Below, piece after piece: positions 17,434 through 23,031 of a DNA stretch of 32,415 nucleotides. The notes under the pieces were generated by a model. It saw only the letters and a program-made list of their open reading frames with translations, searched no databases and had not been told where the DNA came from. Location: positions 1 through 32,415 of IMG/VR virus record IMGVR_UViG_3300030329_004399; one strand, given 5' to 3'. The number at the start of each line of letters is the position of its first letter. Position 1 is the first letter of the stretch. A program made the position numbers and the translations under genes. This DNA comes from a virus.

Positions 17434-17698
17434 GGCTACATTTTTAACTAGACCCGGCAAAAGAGATGGATCAAGAATTTCATTAAAAAACATGATAAGA
17501 AAATTAATTGAAAAACATTTAATTCAAGGATGGGGCAAGAGACAACTTTTAAAACTTGGTCTCGTTATTGCTCCTATTCTTGCCGTTTCGAATGAACAAA
17601 TAGAGGGAACCGTTGCAGTCATTATTGCCGGGGCTTTAATGGTTATTGAAATCATTTTCTCTAAATTAAACGCCAAAAAATTGGCATCAAAAAAATGA
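17426..17698 (+). CDS. Putative holin
   Basis: A 90-aa protein with a basic N-terminus (residues 1-40), two hydrophobic helices (about 41-54, LLKLGLVIAPILAV, and 61-78, GTVAVIIAGALMVIEIIF), and a basic tail KLNAKKLASKK. Size, two membrane spans, charged C-terminus and position just before the endopeptidase fit a small holin. An in-frame reading from 17300 would be longer but its extra part overlaps the upstream gene and has low-complexity sequence, so ATG 17426 is preferred. Overlaps the lipoprotein gene by 4 nt. Confidence 0.7.
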   Translation: MPRATFLTRPGKRDGSRISLKNMIRKLIEKHLIQGWGKRQLLKLGLVIAPILAVSNEQIEGTVAVIIAGALMVIEIIFSKLNAKKLASKK

Positions 17699-17883
17699 AA
17701 AAGAAAACAATAGCATTACTAATATCATTAGGGACAATGATTTCCCTATCATCTTGCAAAATAAGTAACCCATTAATTGGAATTGGCCCTGTAAGCGGGG
17801 AAAGGCCAGTTAGTCTTGGAGTTGAAGGAACCTTAGTTGGTCGCACTGTTGGTGTAGGAGTATGGGTCGAAGGAGATAAATAA
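17695..17883 (+). CDS. Small lipoprotein of the lysis region
   Basis: A 62-aa protein with a clear signal peptide and lipobox: MKKK, a hydrophobic run IALLISLGTMI, then LSLSSC with the lipid-bearing Cys at residue 21. The mature part (about 42 aa) is Gly/Val-rich (GRTVGVGVWVEGDK). In a lysis cassette, a short outer-membrane lipoprotein could be the outer spanin (Rz1 type), with the TM coiled-coil protein at 18445 as inner partner, or a superinfection-exclusion lipoprotein. It is not Pro-rich like lambda Rz1. One base separates its stop from the endopeptidase ATG. Confidence 0.75.
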   Translation: MKKKTIALLISLGTMISLSSCKISNPLIGIGPVSGERPVSLGVEGTLVGRTVGVGVWVEGDK

Positions 17884-17884
17884 A

Positions 17885-18445
17885 ATGTTCAAACGCTTAA
17901 AGCGGTTTTTTAGTCGCTTTAAAAGGCGCTCGAAAATCCCCCAAATCAAATCCAAGCCCAGACTCCGCTTTATACTGGACGCAAGAAGCAAAAAAGCAAT
18001 AGAATCTCTTAATAAAAAGGTTCAACCCGAATTTATTAAGTTGATGCAAATTGCAAAAGCTAGAGGCAAAATTTATGGAGTAGATATAAAAGCTATTTCT
18101 GGGCATCGTTCTTATTTTGAGCAACAGACATTATATGCCAAGGGAAGAACGAGACCCGGCAATATTATAACTTATGCAAAAGCTGGTTATAGCCGTCATA
18201 ATTTTGGTCTAGCCCTAGACCTAGGGGTGTTCAGTTTAGAGGGGGATTATTTAGATTCATCTAATCCCACACTAGTAGGCAAGATATACAAAAGTATCTG
18301 GAATAATTGTGAAGCTGATAAGTTGAATATAGAATGGGGTGGGAATTGGAAAAGATTCAAAGACACCCCTCACTTTGAATATAAAACAGGCTTATCTCTT
18401 GCCCAAATGAGAGAGTACAAAAAAGAGGGGCTCGATATTATTTAA
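17885..18445 (+). CDS. Endolysin, M15 family peptidase (L-alanyl-D-glutamate type)
   Basis: A 186-aa zinc peptidase that cuts the peptide part of peptidoglycan. The VanY/CwlK-type motifs are present: SGHRSYFEQQTLYAKGR (about residues 72-88), SRHNFGLALDLG with zinc ligands H105 and D112, and EWGGNWKRFKDTPHFEY with H163. A very basic N-terminus (RLKRFFSRFKRRSKIPQ, about residues 4-20) precedes the domain; it is not a signal peptide, so release through the holin is expected. Overlaps the next ATG by one base. Confidence 0.92.
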   Translation: MFKRLKRFFSRFKRRSKIPQIKSKPRLRFILDARSKKAIESLNKKVQPEFIKLMQIAKARGKIYGVDIKAISGHRSYFEQQTLYAKGRTRPGNIITYAKAGYSRHNFGLALDLGVFSLEGDYLDSSNPTLVGKIYKSIWNNCEADKLNIEWGGNWKRFKDTPHFEYKTGLSLAQMREYKKEGLDII

Positions 18446-18765
18446 TGAATTTTCCCATCGTTGAGATTATCGGAGGATTACTTGCCGCGATAGCCGCTTA
18501 TTATTCAATTCGCGCCAAAATAGAAGCGGGTCAAGCAAATGATGCGGTGAATCATGCCGATGAAGGCAAACCAAGATTATATGACATTGCTTTATCCAAT
18601 TATGAAGGATTAGCCAGAATTAAAGAAAGGCAAAAATCGATTGAACGCACTATTGATAAATTAGAAGAGAATCAAACTGTTACTCTTTATAAGGTAAAAG
18701 AGCATGATAAAATATTAAAACAGCATTCTAAAGTTTTATCTAAGTTAACCAAAAAGGAGGAATGA
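18445..18765 (+). CDS. One-TM coiled-coil membrane protein
   Basis: A 106-aa protein with an N-terminal membrane segment (about residues 4-22, PIVEIIGGLLAAIAAYYSI), a GKPRLYDIAL linker, and a long coiled coil (about residues 50-100, KSIERTIDKLEENQ). This resembles DUF2746-like phage membrane proteins and also has the topology of an inner-membrane spanin (Rz). Directly after the endopeptidase, so a role in lysis is likely; inference only. Confidence 0.65.
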   Translation: MNFPIVEIIGGLLAAIAAYYSIRAKIEAGQANDAVNHADEGKPRLYDIALSNYEGLARIKERQKSIERTIDKLEENQTVTLYKVKEHDKILKQHSKVLSKLTKKEE

Positions 18766-18768
18766 AGG

Positions 18769-19530
18769 ATGTGGACTACCTGTTTATTCATTACAGATAC
18801 GCATGGCGAATTAATTGACGAAGATTATAAAGGCTATGTATTAGAATGGATTAAACAAAATAAACCAAAGCGCATCTTTCATTTGGGTGATGTATTTGAT
18901 TTTAAAAGCATTCGTAAGGGGGCATCGGCAGAAGAGAGGAGTCATAGTTTAAGCACCGATATAAAAGCCGGGCTGAATTTTATAAGAAAGGTACAAGAGG
19001 CATCCACTAAATCTAATTTGGAAGCTATCACTTGGGGCAATCATGATTATAGACTTTTTGCTTTAGCTAATAGCGATAAAGACGGATTGGAATATGATTA
19101 CGCAAGAATGCTGGTTAAGGAAATCCAAAACACTGTCAAGCAAATCAAATGCAAAGAAAGAGAATACGATGTTGAGCGGGGTTGGTATGAAATCGCCCCC
19201 GGGAGATTAATTGGTCATGGCTACGCTTCAACAATTCAACCAGCAAGGACGGCATGCCAACATTGGGGATCGACAATAACGGGACATGTTCATAGATTTG
19301 ATAGCTTTGTAAATGATGATCTAGGGAGAAATGAAAGTTATGTTATAGGGGCAGGATGCCAGATAGCACAAGATTACAATAGAACTCATAGGAGGCGATT
19401 ATCGCATTCTGTTGGATTTGGATGGGGGGTGGTAAATTCCAGAACCGGGGATTGGTTAATTTGGTTTATTAAACGAAACAAACAAGGAGTATGGCTAGAT
19501 CCGCAAAATCTGAAGAATCTGATAAAATAG
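18769..19530 (+). CDS. Calcineurin-like metallophosphoesterase
   Basis: A 253-aa enzyme with the full set of metal-binding motifs: DTH (D10, H12), HLGDVFD (D41), WGNHDYR (N91, H92), GHGYAS and GHVHRF. Phage members of this family hydrolyse phosphodiester or phosphomonoester bonds in nucleic acids or nucleotides; the substrate cannot be told here. The ATG at 18769 follows an AAGGAGGAATGAAGG stretch, one of few good Shine-Dalgarno candidates in the window, though this stretch also encodes the end of the previous gene. Its last 40 nt overlap the next gene. Confidence 0.9.
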   Translation: MWTTCLFITDTHGELIDEDYKGYVLEWIKQNKPKRIFHLGDVFDFKSIRKGASAEERSHSLSTDIKAGLNFIRKVQEASTKSNLEAITWGNHDYRLFALANSDKDGLEYDYARMLVKEIQNTVKQIKCKEREYDVERGWYEIAPGRLIGHGYASTIQPARTACQHWGSTITGHVHRFDSFVNDDLGRNESYVIGAGCQIAQDYNRTHRRRLSHSVGFGWGVVNSRTGDWLIWFIKRNKQGVWLDPQNLKNLIK

Positions 19531-19736
19531 ATGAGATAGCGGATAAGTTTGCCCTTATTCATGGCGCCCCTCAATCCCGACAAAGACCAAGGGGAAGTAT
19601 AACAGCCGCGGAATACGCAAAGTATGCGGGGATATCCCATAAGACTGCAGGGGACTGGTTACTTAATCTTTGCCGGGAAGGAAAGGCGACGCGTATAAAA
19701 GTTGGCAGAACATATTGTTATTCATTAAATGAGTAA
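19491..19736 (+). CDS. Small winged-helix DNA-binding protein
   Basis: An 81-aa protein with ITAAEYAKYAGISHKTAGDW (about residues 37-56), LLNLCREGKATRIKVGRTYC: a helix-turn-helix with the typical AGIS turn followed by a basic beta wing. It overlaps the metallophosphoesterase by 40 nt and has AAGGAGT just before its ATG. It is a candidate transcription regulator, possibly of the late genes; target unknown. Confidence 0.75.
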   Translation: MARSAKSEESDKIDEIADKFALIHGAPQSRQRPRGSITAAEYAKYAGISHKTAGDWLLNLCREGKATRIKVGRTYCYSLNE

Positions 19737-20040
19737 ATTGCCGACAGATAATGTTCAGGTATTGGGGTATGATTTTAAAATCATCGTATCATCTGAGGTT
19801 TCAGAGGAGGAGTTAGGCAGATGTGATTATGTCCGCCAAGTCATTTATTTGAATGATAAGCAAGGGCCTGACTCAATACGTGATGCCTTGCTACATGAAA
19901 TCATTCATGCAATCACTTATTTGATGGGACTGAAAGATGAAGATTCGGAGGAGGATTTTGTGACTAGAATATCAACGGGATTAAAGTTAACTCTTAGCCA
20001 AAATACAAGTTTGATCGATTGGATCTTTAAAGGGGAATGA
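19729..20040 (+). CDS. Zinc metallopeptidase-like protein (HExxH)
   Basis: A 103-aa protein with LLHEIIHAI (H56, E57, H60), the zinc-binding motif of ImmA/IrrE- or SprT-like small peptidases, and a downstream acidic segment (EDSEEDFVTRIS) that could give the third ligand. YLNDKQGPDSIRDALLHEII is typical of phage members of this class. Such proteins cleave repressors or act on host factors; the substrate is unknown. Overlaps the upstream gene by 8 nt and the next by 4 nt. Confidence 0.8.
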   Translation: MSKLPTDNVQVLGYDFKIIVSSEVSEEELGRCDYVRQVIYLNDKQGPDSIRDALLHEIIHAITYLMGLKDEDSEEDFVTRISTGLKLTLSQNTSLIDWIFKGE

Positions 20041-20405
20041 AATATTTACTATTATTTTGGATTCTTTGCATTAAGGCAAATGCAGATGATCATTGGGGCG
20101 CTCCTCCTCCTATCCCAGAGTTACAGATAGCTCATTTCCCGGCGATGGGAGTAATAGAAATAAGTTGGATAAGTGACAGTACCTTTGATAAACCTATTTG
20201 GTTTTTATTGGAAGTGAAACAGGTTAATCCCGAAAATGGGAAACCTGACCCCAATGAAAAATGGCATAGGCCATTCAATCCACTTCAGGGGACTAATTTC
20301 AATGAGAGGGTTACTCTTAATCTCAGTTATAGAAATGCCGCAGGGAATATACAATCTTGGTTCAATGCGGAGATGATTCGCATTCGTGTAATGTGGGGAG
20401 CTTAA
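20037..20405 (+). CDS. Secreted hypothetical protein
   Basis: A 122-aa protein with a signal peptide (MKYLLLFWILCIKANA, likely cut after ANA at residue 16) and a Trp/Pro-rich mature part (DDHWGAPPPIPELQ; VIEISWISDSTFDKPIWFLL) that looks like a fibronectin/Ig-like strand pattern. It would act in the periplasm or outside the cell. Last gene of the + strand block; its TAA overlaps the stop of the convergent XRE gene in the shared TTAA at 20402-20405. No terminator lies between them. Confidence 0.65.
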   Translation: MKYLLLFWILCIKANADDHWGAPPPIPELQIAHFPAMGVIEISWISDSTFDKPIWFLLEVKQVNPENGKPDPNEKWHRPFNPLQGTNFNERVTLNLSYRNAAGNIQSWFNAEMIRIRVMWGA

Positions 20406-20575
20406 TTATCTTGCAATTCCGTCCTTAATCTTTTGATGGCTAAGAAAGCCTCTTTTGTAATCCTATATGCCCCTGTTTCTCTTTTAGAAATAGTAGCTTT
20501 ATCAACTTCCAATTCTTTTGCCACTTGCGCTTGAGTGCCGATTTCTTTTCTCAATTTAGTGTATTCTTTATTCAT
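20402..20575 (-). CDS. 57-aa XRE/Cro-type HTH protein
   Basis: Reading from ATG 20575-20573 gives MNKEYTKLRKEIGTQAQVAK then ELEVDKATISKRETGAYRIT, the classic lambda-Cro/XRE arrangement: helix 2 (TQAQVAKEL), turn, recognition helix (DKATISKRE) and GAYRI. It is a short Cro-like regulator, too short to be called by length-filtered gene finders. Its ATG overlaps the stop of the upstream (frameshifted) gene as ATGA at 20572-20575. It is the last gene of the - strand block and lies tail-to-tail with the late operon, so it could dimerise and repress early or control late promoters. Family assignment is strong; targets are unknown. Confidence 0.85.
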   Translation of the reverse strand: MNKEYTKLRKEIGTQAQVAKELEVDKATISKRETGAYRITKEAFLAIKRLRTELQDN

Positions 20576-20882
20576 ACCTTTTCTATTAAAATTGAACCAT
20601 CCTTATTCCAAAAAATTTCCGCCTCACTTTTTCCATCCTGAGTGATTCTGTTATACTTATCCAAAGCGATTTGAAATTTTGGATAACTGAATTTTGCCCA
20701 CATTTGAAGATCCTGCAAAAACATCTTATCTCTTTCCTCATCAATCTTAACCGGGGCAGGATCATCTGGGATTTGTGAATAAGGTTGCCGTTAGCGTCTT
20801 CGTACATATCAACGCCAGCGTCACTTCTGGGCTTTATGTCGTTAGCCTCTGCCATTTCTTTAATTTCAATTTCTGTTTTCAT
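20572..20882 (-). pseudogene. Hypothetical gene split by an apparent -1 frameshift
   Basis: From ATG 20882 the first frame reads MKTEIEIKEMAEANDIKPRS, then GVDMYEDANGNL, after which protein-like sequence stops. In the -1 frame, open from 20790 to the TGA at 20574-20572, it continues convincingly: IPDDPAPVKIDEERDKMFLQ, then DLQMWAKFSYPKFQIALDKY and EAEIFWNKDGSILIEKV. The switch must lie between 20790 and about 20770. The zero frame runs on to 20586 with Arg/Cys-rich out-of-frame-looking sequence. No classic slippery heptamer is visible in the window, so an indel (real or sequencing error) is the simplest view. The -1 reading ends in a natural ATGA overlap with the XRE gene. Confidence 0.7.
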
Positions 20883-20900
20883 AGTTAGTTTTTTTATTTG

Positions 20901-20925
20901 TGCCAGGGGTGGAACCTAGCGGGTT
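20901..20925 (-). ncRNA. T-arm-like hairpin element, copy A
   Basis: On the - strand AACCCGCTAGG, loop TTCCACC, CCTGGCA. A 6-bp stem GCTAGG/CCTGGC encloses a 7-nt loop. Copy B at 22092-22116 has the same element with A-U replaced by G-C in the stem, a compensatory change. It starts 2-5 nt after the stop of the 20928 gene and lies about 20 nt before the ATG at 20882. Confidence 0.65.
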
Positions 20926-20927
20926 AA

Positions 20928-21551
20928 TTATTTTTTAAACTTCTTAATAAAAGCTTTTAGTTCTCTTACCTCTTGCTTTGCGTCCGGCTCTTTTTCCTCA
21001 AGCGCCCAGCAGTTAACGTGACCATCTTCGTAATAAGTGGACAGCATATATTCAGCTTCACTAACTGGAAATTCAGCGGGGTAGTCTTTCCAGGTTTCCA
21101 TTCCGTCATCTACGGAAAGTTCCTCTAACTTGCTTTCCAGGCAGTAAGGGATTTGTTCAACAATTTTAGAAGGCATGAGGCTGGGCTTTTTCTCAATGGG
21201 CTGTTCTGATTCTTCAAATTCTTCAAACGCTTCTTCATAAGTTTCAAACTTAACAAGTTTTTCTGAACATCCTTTATTCCAATCAATCAGGCGAACCTCT
21301 TTACCATCTTTGCGAGAAAAAATACCAAGACTTGTTTGCACTTGATAAACTCCAGCAATATAACATCCCTTTCCAAAAACCTTTTGTTCAAGTCCGTATC
21401 TCAAGATTCTCTCTAGCACTTCAAGAGGATTGGTTTTTATTCCATTCAGCAATTCAATTGGCACTTCTAGCCTTGCCTCATAGTTATTAAATGGACGAAC
21501 CTTTTTATAGGCTTTCCAGAAGAAATTAATAATAGTCATTTTTTGTTTCAT
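20928..21551 (-). CDS. Hypothetical protein, early region
   Basis: A 207-aa protein I do not recognise. Residues about 20-105 form a mixed fold with YEARLEVPIELLNGIKTNPL and a GKEVRLIDWNKG strand; the middle (110-130) is very acidic (YEEAFEEFEESEQPIEKK), and the C-terminus is basic. No membrane segment. It has its own promoter with TAATAT six bases before the ATG, so the mRNA is probably leaderless. Other in-frame ATG (residue 5) exists. Confidence 0.7.
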   Translation of the reverse strand: MKQKMTIINFFWKAYKKVRPFNNYEARLEVPIELLNGIKTNPLEVLERILRYGLEQKVFGKGCYIAGVYQVQTSLGIFSRKDGKEVRLIDWNKGCSEKLVKFETYEEAFEEFEESEQPIEKKPSLMPSKIVEQIPYCLESKLEELSVDDGMETWKDYPAEFPVSEAEYMLSTYYEDGHVNCWALEEKEPDAKQEVRELKAFIKKFKK

Positions 21552-21585
21552 GTAGATATATTATCATTTTATTCCTAATAAACAA
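21552..21585 (-). promoter_or_regulatory. Early promoter, leaderless layout (gene at 21551)
   Basis: On the - strand TTGTTT (21585-21580), 16 nt, TAATAT (21563-21558), then ATCTAC and the ATG. The sequence from TGATAATAT through the ATG (TGATAATATATCTACATGAA) is identical to that before the gene at 22997. Confidence 0.7.
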
Positions 21586-21662
21586 TCCTTTTCTTTCATT
21601 ATTTTACTTTTATCAATATAGAATAATCCATTAACTCTTTTAAATTGCCGATATTGCCCCAT
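21564..21662 (-). CDS. Possible 32-aa peptide
   Basis: ATG 21662-21660 to TGA at 21564 encodes MGQYRQFKRVNGLFYIDKSK and 12 more residues with normal phage-like composition. It sits between two small genes of the early region. Length alone gives little support and there is no Shine-Dalgarno; listed because neighbouring micro-ORFs overlap genes in the ATGA style. Confidence 0.35.
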   Translation of the reverse strand: MGQYRQFKRVNGLFYIDKSKIMKEKDCLLGIK

Positions 21663-21682
21663 ATTTGGCCGAGAAAGAGGTT

Positions 21683-21735
21683 AAAGGAGGTTCCCCACTC
21701 CACAATAGGAAACCCCCTACCCCGTTAAATACGAG
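21683..21735 (-). other. GC-rich potentially structured spacer
   Basis: On the - strand GGGGTAGGGGGTTTCC, GGAGTGGGGAACCTCC contain nested complementary segments (GGAG/CTCC; GGTTTCC/GGGAACC). A partly similar stretch (GTGTGGGGAGAACCC) occurs before the 30-aa reading frame at 23110. Could be a translational control structure; weak evidence. Confidence 0.3.
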
Positions 21736-21744
21736 GATTTTACC

Positions 21745-21822
21745 CTACCTTTTCGGTGAACTAACTGCGAAAAATCGCAGAATAAGGATTATAAATAAAA
21801 ACCAAAGGATTAAAAAGATCAT
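21745..21822 (-). CDS. Possible 25-aa membrane peptide
   Basis: ATG 21822-21820 overlaps the stop of the 21819 gene as ATGA. It codes MIFLILWFLFIILILRFFAV followed by SSPKR, an almost ideal single membrane segment. ATGA overlap is the normal coupling in this operon, which supports translation. A perfect 6-bp hairpin (CTGCGA/TCGCAG, 21768-21783) lies inside it. Confidence 0.45.
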   Translation of the reverse strand: MIFLILWFLFIILILRFFAVSSPKR

Positions 21823-22076
21823 TTTGTTTTGATTATTGGATTCCCTTTATCAATAAATACCCATGCCATTTTACTATCAGCAATAATCCCTCCGATTAGT
21901 TCCCCCTCCCAGTCCAATACTTTAAGTAATGAAAGAGAGGCAGAGGCATGATTTTTTTCACCACTCAATCGGTGATCGTATGGGTATGTCTTTTTAAATC
22001 CGCCGGAGGTCTTTGCTATAATTCTTGATCCTCTATGATCAGTAGGCCCAAGGAATGATGTTATAATTGATTGCAT
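21819..22076 (-). CDS. Hypothetical early protein
   Basis: An 85-aa protein (MQSIITSFLGPTDHRGSRII start) with AKTSGGFKKTYPYDHRLSGE and SLLKVLDWEGELIGGIIADS. It reminds of small phage proteins that begin with a translation-like SFLGPTxxRGSRI segment. I recall this type as a common small phage protein of unknown role. Preceded by T-arm-like element B and a run of A before the ATG. Confidence 0.7.
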   Translation of the reverse strand: MQSIITSFLGPTDHRGSRIIAKTSGGFKKTYPYDHRLSGEKNHASASLSLLKVLDWEGELIGGIIADSKMAWVFIDKGNPIIKTK

Positions 22077-22091
22077 TTTTTTAGTAGATTA

Positions 22092-22116
22092 TGCCGGGGA
22101 TCGAACCCAGCGGGTT
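22092..22116 (-). ncRNA. T-arm-like hairpin element, copy B
   Basis: On the - strand AACCCGCTGGG, loop TTCGATC, CCCGGCA: a 6-bp stem closing the 7-nt loop UUCGAUC, which fits the tRNA T-loop consensus (UUCRANN). 21 of 25 bases match copy A, with one compensatory pair change. It starts just after the TAA of the gene at 22119 and lies about 16 nt before ATG 22076. No acceptor or other tRNA arms are present. Confidence 0.7.
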
Positions 22117-22118
22117 GA

Positions 22119-22358
22119 TTAGTATTGGACGTAAATGTCTGCCAGTGCGTTAAGCTCCTTAATTACGTCTGTTTTGTTTTTAAGATTCAAAACAGTAATT
22201 TTATGTTTGATGGGTTGGAAATCGGCATCTTCAGTACCGTTGATTTTAATTCTTTCCTTAACTTTTTTCATACTGGAATGATAAGAAAAAGATAAGTCTT
22301 TAGTATCATTAAATCGGCAATCAGTTACTGAATAGCTGTGTAGTTCGTATATTTTCAT
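22119..22358 (-). CDS. Hypothetical early protein
   Basis: A 79-aa protein, mixed charge, with MKIYELHSYSVTDCRFNDTK at the start and a helical C-terminus (NKTDVIKELNALADIYVQY). Unknown family. Its ATG follows hammerhead ribozyme 1 by about 20 nt with an A-rich stretch and no Shine-Dalgarno. Confidence 0.7.
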   Translation of the reverse strand: MKIYELHSYSVTDCRFNDTKDLSFSYHSSMKKVKERIKINGTEDADFQPIKHKITVLNLKNKTDVIKELNALADIYVQY

Positions 22359-22379
22359 TTTTTTTGTAGGTTTAATTTT

Positions 22380-22438
22380 TGATCTATCTCGTCAGTGCCA
22401 GTAGATCAACTCTGACAGACCCCGAAGGGTTTCGATTA
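22380..22438 (-). ncRNA. Hammerhead ribozyme 1, type II
   Basis: On the - strand all core bases of the hammerhead are present in circular order: C then GAA (G12-A14), stem III A-CCC / loop UUCG / GGG-U, C17 at 22418, stem I UGUCAG / loop AGUUGAUCUA / CUGGCA, CUGACGA (C3-A9), then G of stem II. Stems I and III are closed by loops, so stem II is open (type II). Stem II is short: GAU/AUC, an A-A mismatch, then G-U. Predicted cut between 22418 and 22417. The stem I loop UGAUCUA can pair with UAGAUCA just downstream. The element begins at the stop codon of the 22436 gene. Confidence 0.88.
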
Positions 22439-22672
22439 GTTAATTTTTTTGAATTGTTGAATAATTGGTTGTATTTCAGATTTATCAAACCACCCAATTT
22501 TAACTTGGGCGCAAATAAAAGACGTAAAAGATAGAATAACATCTTCACCTCTTAAATATCCTGTTTCCACTGAATCCACTTCAACCTGTTTCCTAGCTAA
22601 ATACTGGTAATTATAAATAGCATGAACGACATCATGATTAACGGTTTTGAATGTAATTAGTTCTCTGTTCAT
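22436..22672 (-). CDS. Hypothetical early protein
   Basis: A 78-aa protein (MNRELITFKTVNHDVVHAIY, then NYQYLARKQVEVDSVETGYL) of unknown family, between the two hammerhead ribozymes. The TAA stop at 22436 is part of the 5' strand of stem II of hammerhead 1. The ATG follows AACCTACCGAAAAA, similar to the leader of the 22119 gene. Confidence 0.7.
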   Translation of the reverse strand: MNRELITFKTVNHDVVHAIYNYQYLARKQVEVDSVETGYLRGEDVILSFTSFICAQVKIGWFDKSEIQPIIQQFKKIN

Positions 22673-22702
22673 TTTTTCGGTAGGTTATTTTTGTTTTAAT
22701 TC

Positions 22703-22763
22703 TGATCTATCTCGTCAGTGCCGTGGAATCATTCACGACAGACTCCCGAAGGAGTTTCGATTA
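22703..22763 (-). ncRNA. Hammerhead ribozyme 2, type II
   Basis: Same core as copy 1: C-GAA, stem III A-CUCC / UUCG / GGAG-U, C17 at 22741, stem I UGUCGUG / AAUGAUUC / CACGGCA, CUGACGA, G and the conserved GAUAGAUCA tail. Stems I and III differ in sequence from copy 1 but stay fully paired, so they covary. Predicted cut between 22741 and 22740. The stem I loop UGAUU can pair with downstream GAUCA. It begins at the stop codon of the 22761 gene. Confidence 0.9.
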
Positions 22764-22997
22764 ATTGGTAGTGCCGGAAAAATTCACTGGAATATCAATG
22801 TAATTTCCTGTACCGAACACTGTTAAAAAGGCTTCCCCATCTTCATTGAAAGCTACTTCCAAATCTTTGATTTTATATTCTGTTTCCGTGTATCCCCATT
22901 CTCCAGTAAAAGGATTACACTCAGGTTTCTTAATCGTAATAGAGGTTGCGATGATGGGGCTATTCTCGTCAATTTGGGCAATATTTTTTTTCTTCAT
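22761..22997 (-). CDS. Hypothetical early protein
   Basis: A 78-aa protein with MKKKNIAQIDENSPIIATSI, a GEWGYTETEYKIKDLEV segment and a strand-rich end. It looks like a small beta protein. First gene of the ribozyme-separated set; own leaderless-type promoter with TAATAT six bases before the ATG. Function unknown. Confidence 0.7.
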   Translation of the reverse strand: MKKKNIAQIDENSPIIATSITIKKPECNPFTGEWGYTETEYKIKDLEVAFNEDGEAFLTVFGTGNYIDIPVNFSGTTN

Positions 22998-23031
22998 GTA
23001 GATATATTATCAACATATCAGCCAATGACAA
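22998..23031 (-). promoter_or_regulatory. Early promoter, leaderless layout (gene at 22997)
   Basis: On the - strand TTGTCA (23031-23026), 16 nt, TAATAT (23009-23004), ATCTAC, ATG 22997. It would start the transcript that contains both hammerheads. Confidence 0.72.

Noticed and set aside
20901-20925. Twister ribozyme
   Set aside because: AACCCGC recalls part of the twister core, but the matching GGGCGG strand and internal loop are missing.
20883-20927. preQ1-I riboswitch
   Set aside because: Copy A resembles one at first sight (GGTTC, CCC, an A-rich tail ending AACTAA), attractive beside a preQ0 operon. But the loop lacks the UAG pseudoknot partner in the right place and copy B lacks the A-rich tail, while the hairpin itself is what is conserved.
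21683-21735. Known riboswitch or pseudoknot class
   Set aside because: Nested complementarity is present, but no conserved core of a known class could be recognised and pairing alternatives are ambiguous.
20901-22116. tRNA gene or tRNA-derived attachment site
   Set aside because: Only a T-arm-like hairpin is present; there is no acceptor, D or anticodon arm, there are two copies, and no integrase gene was seen.
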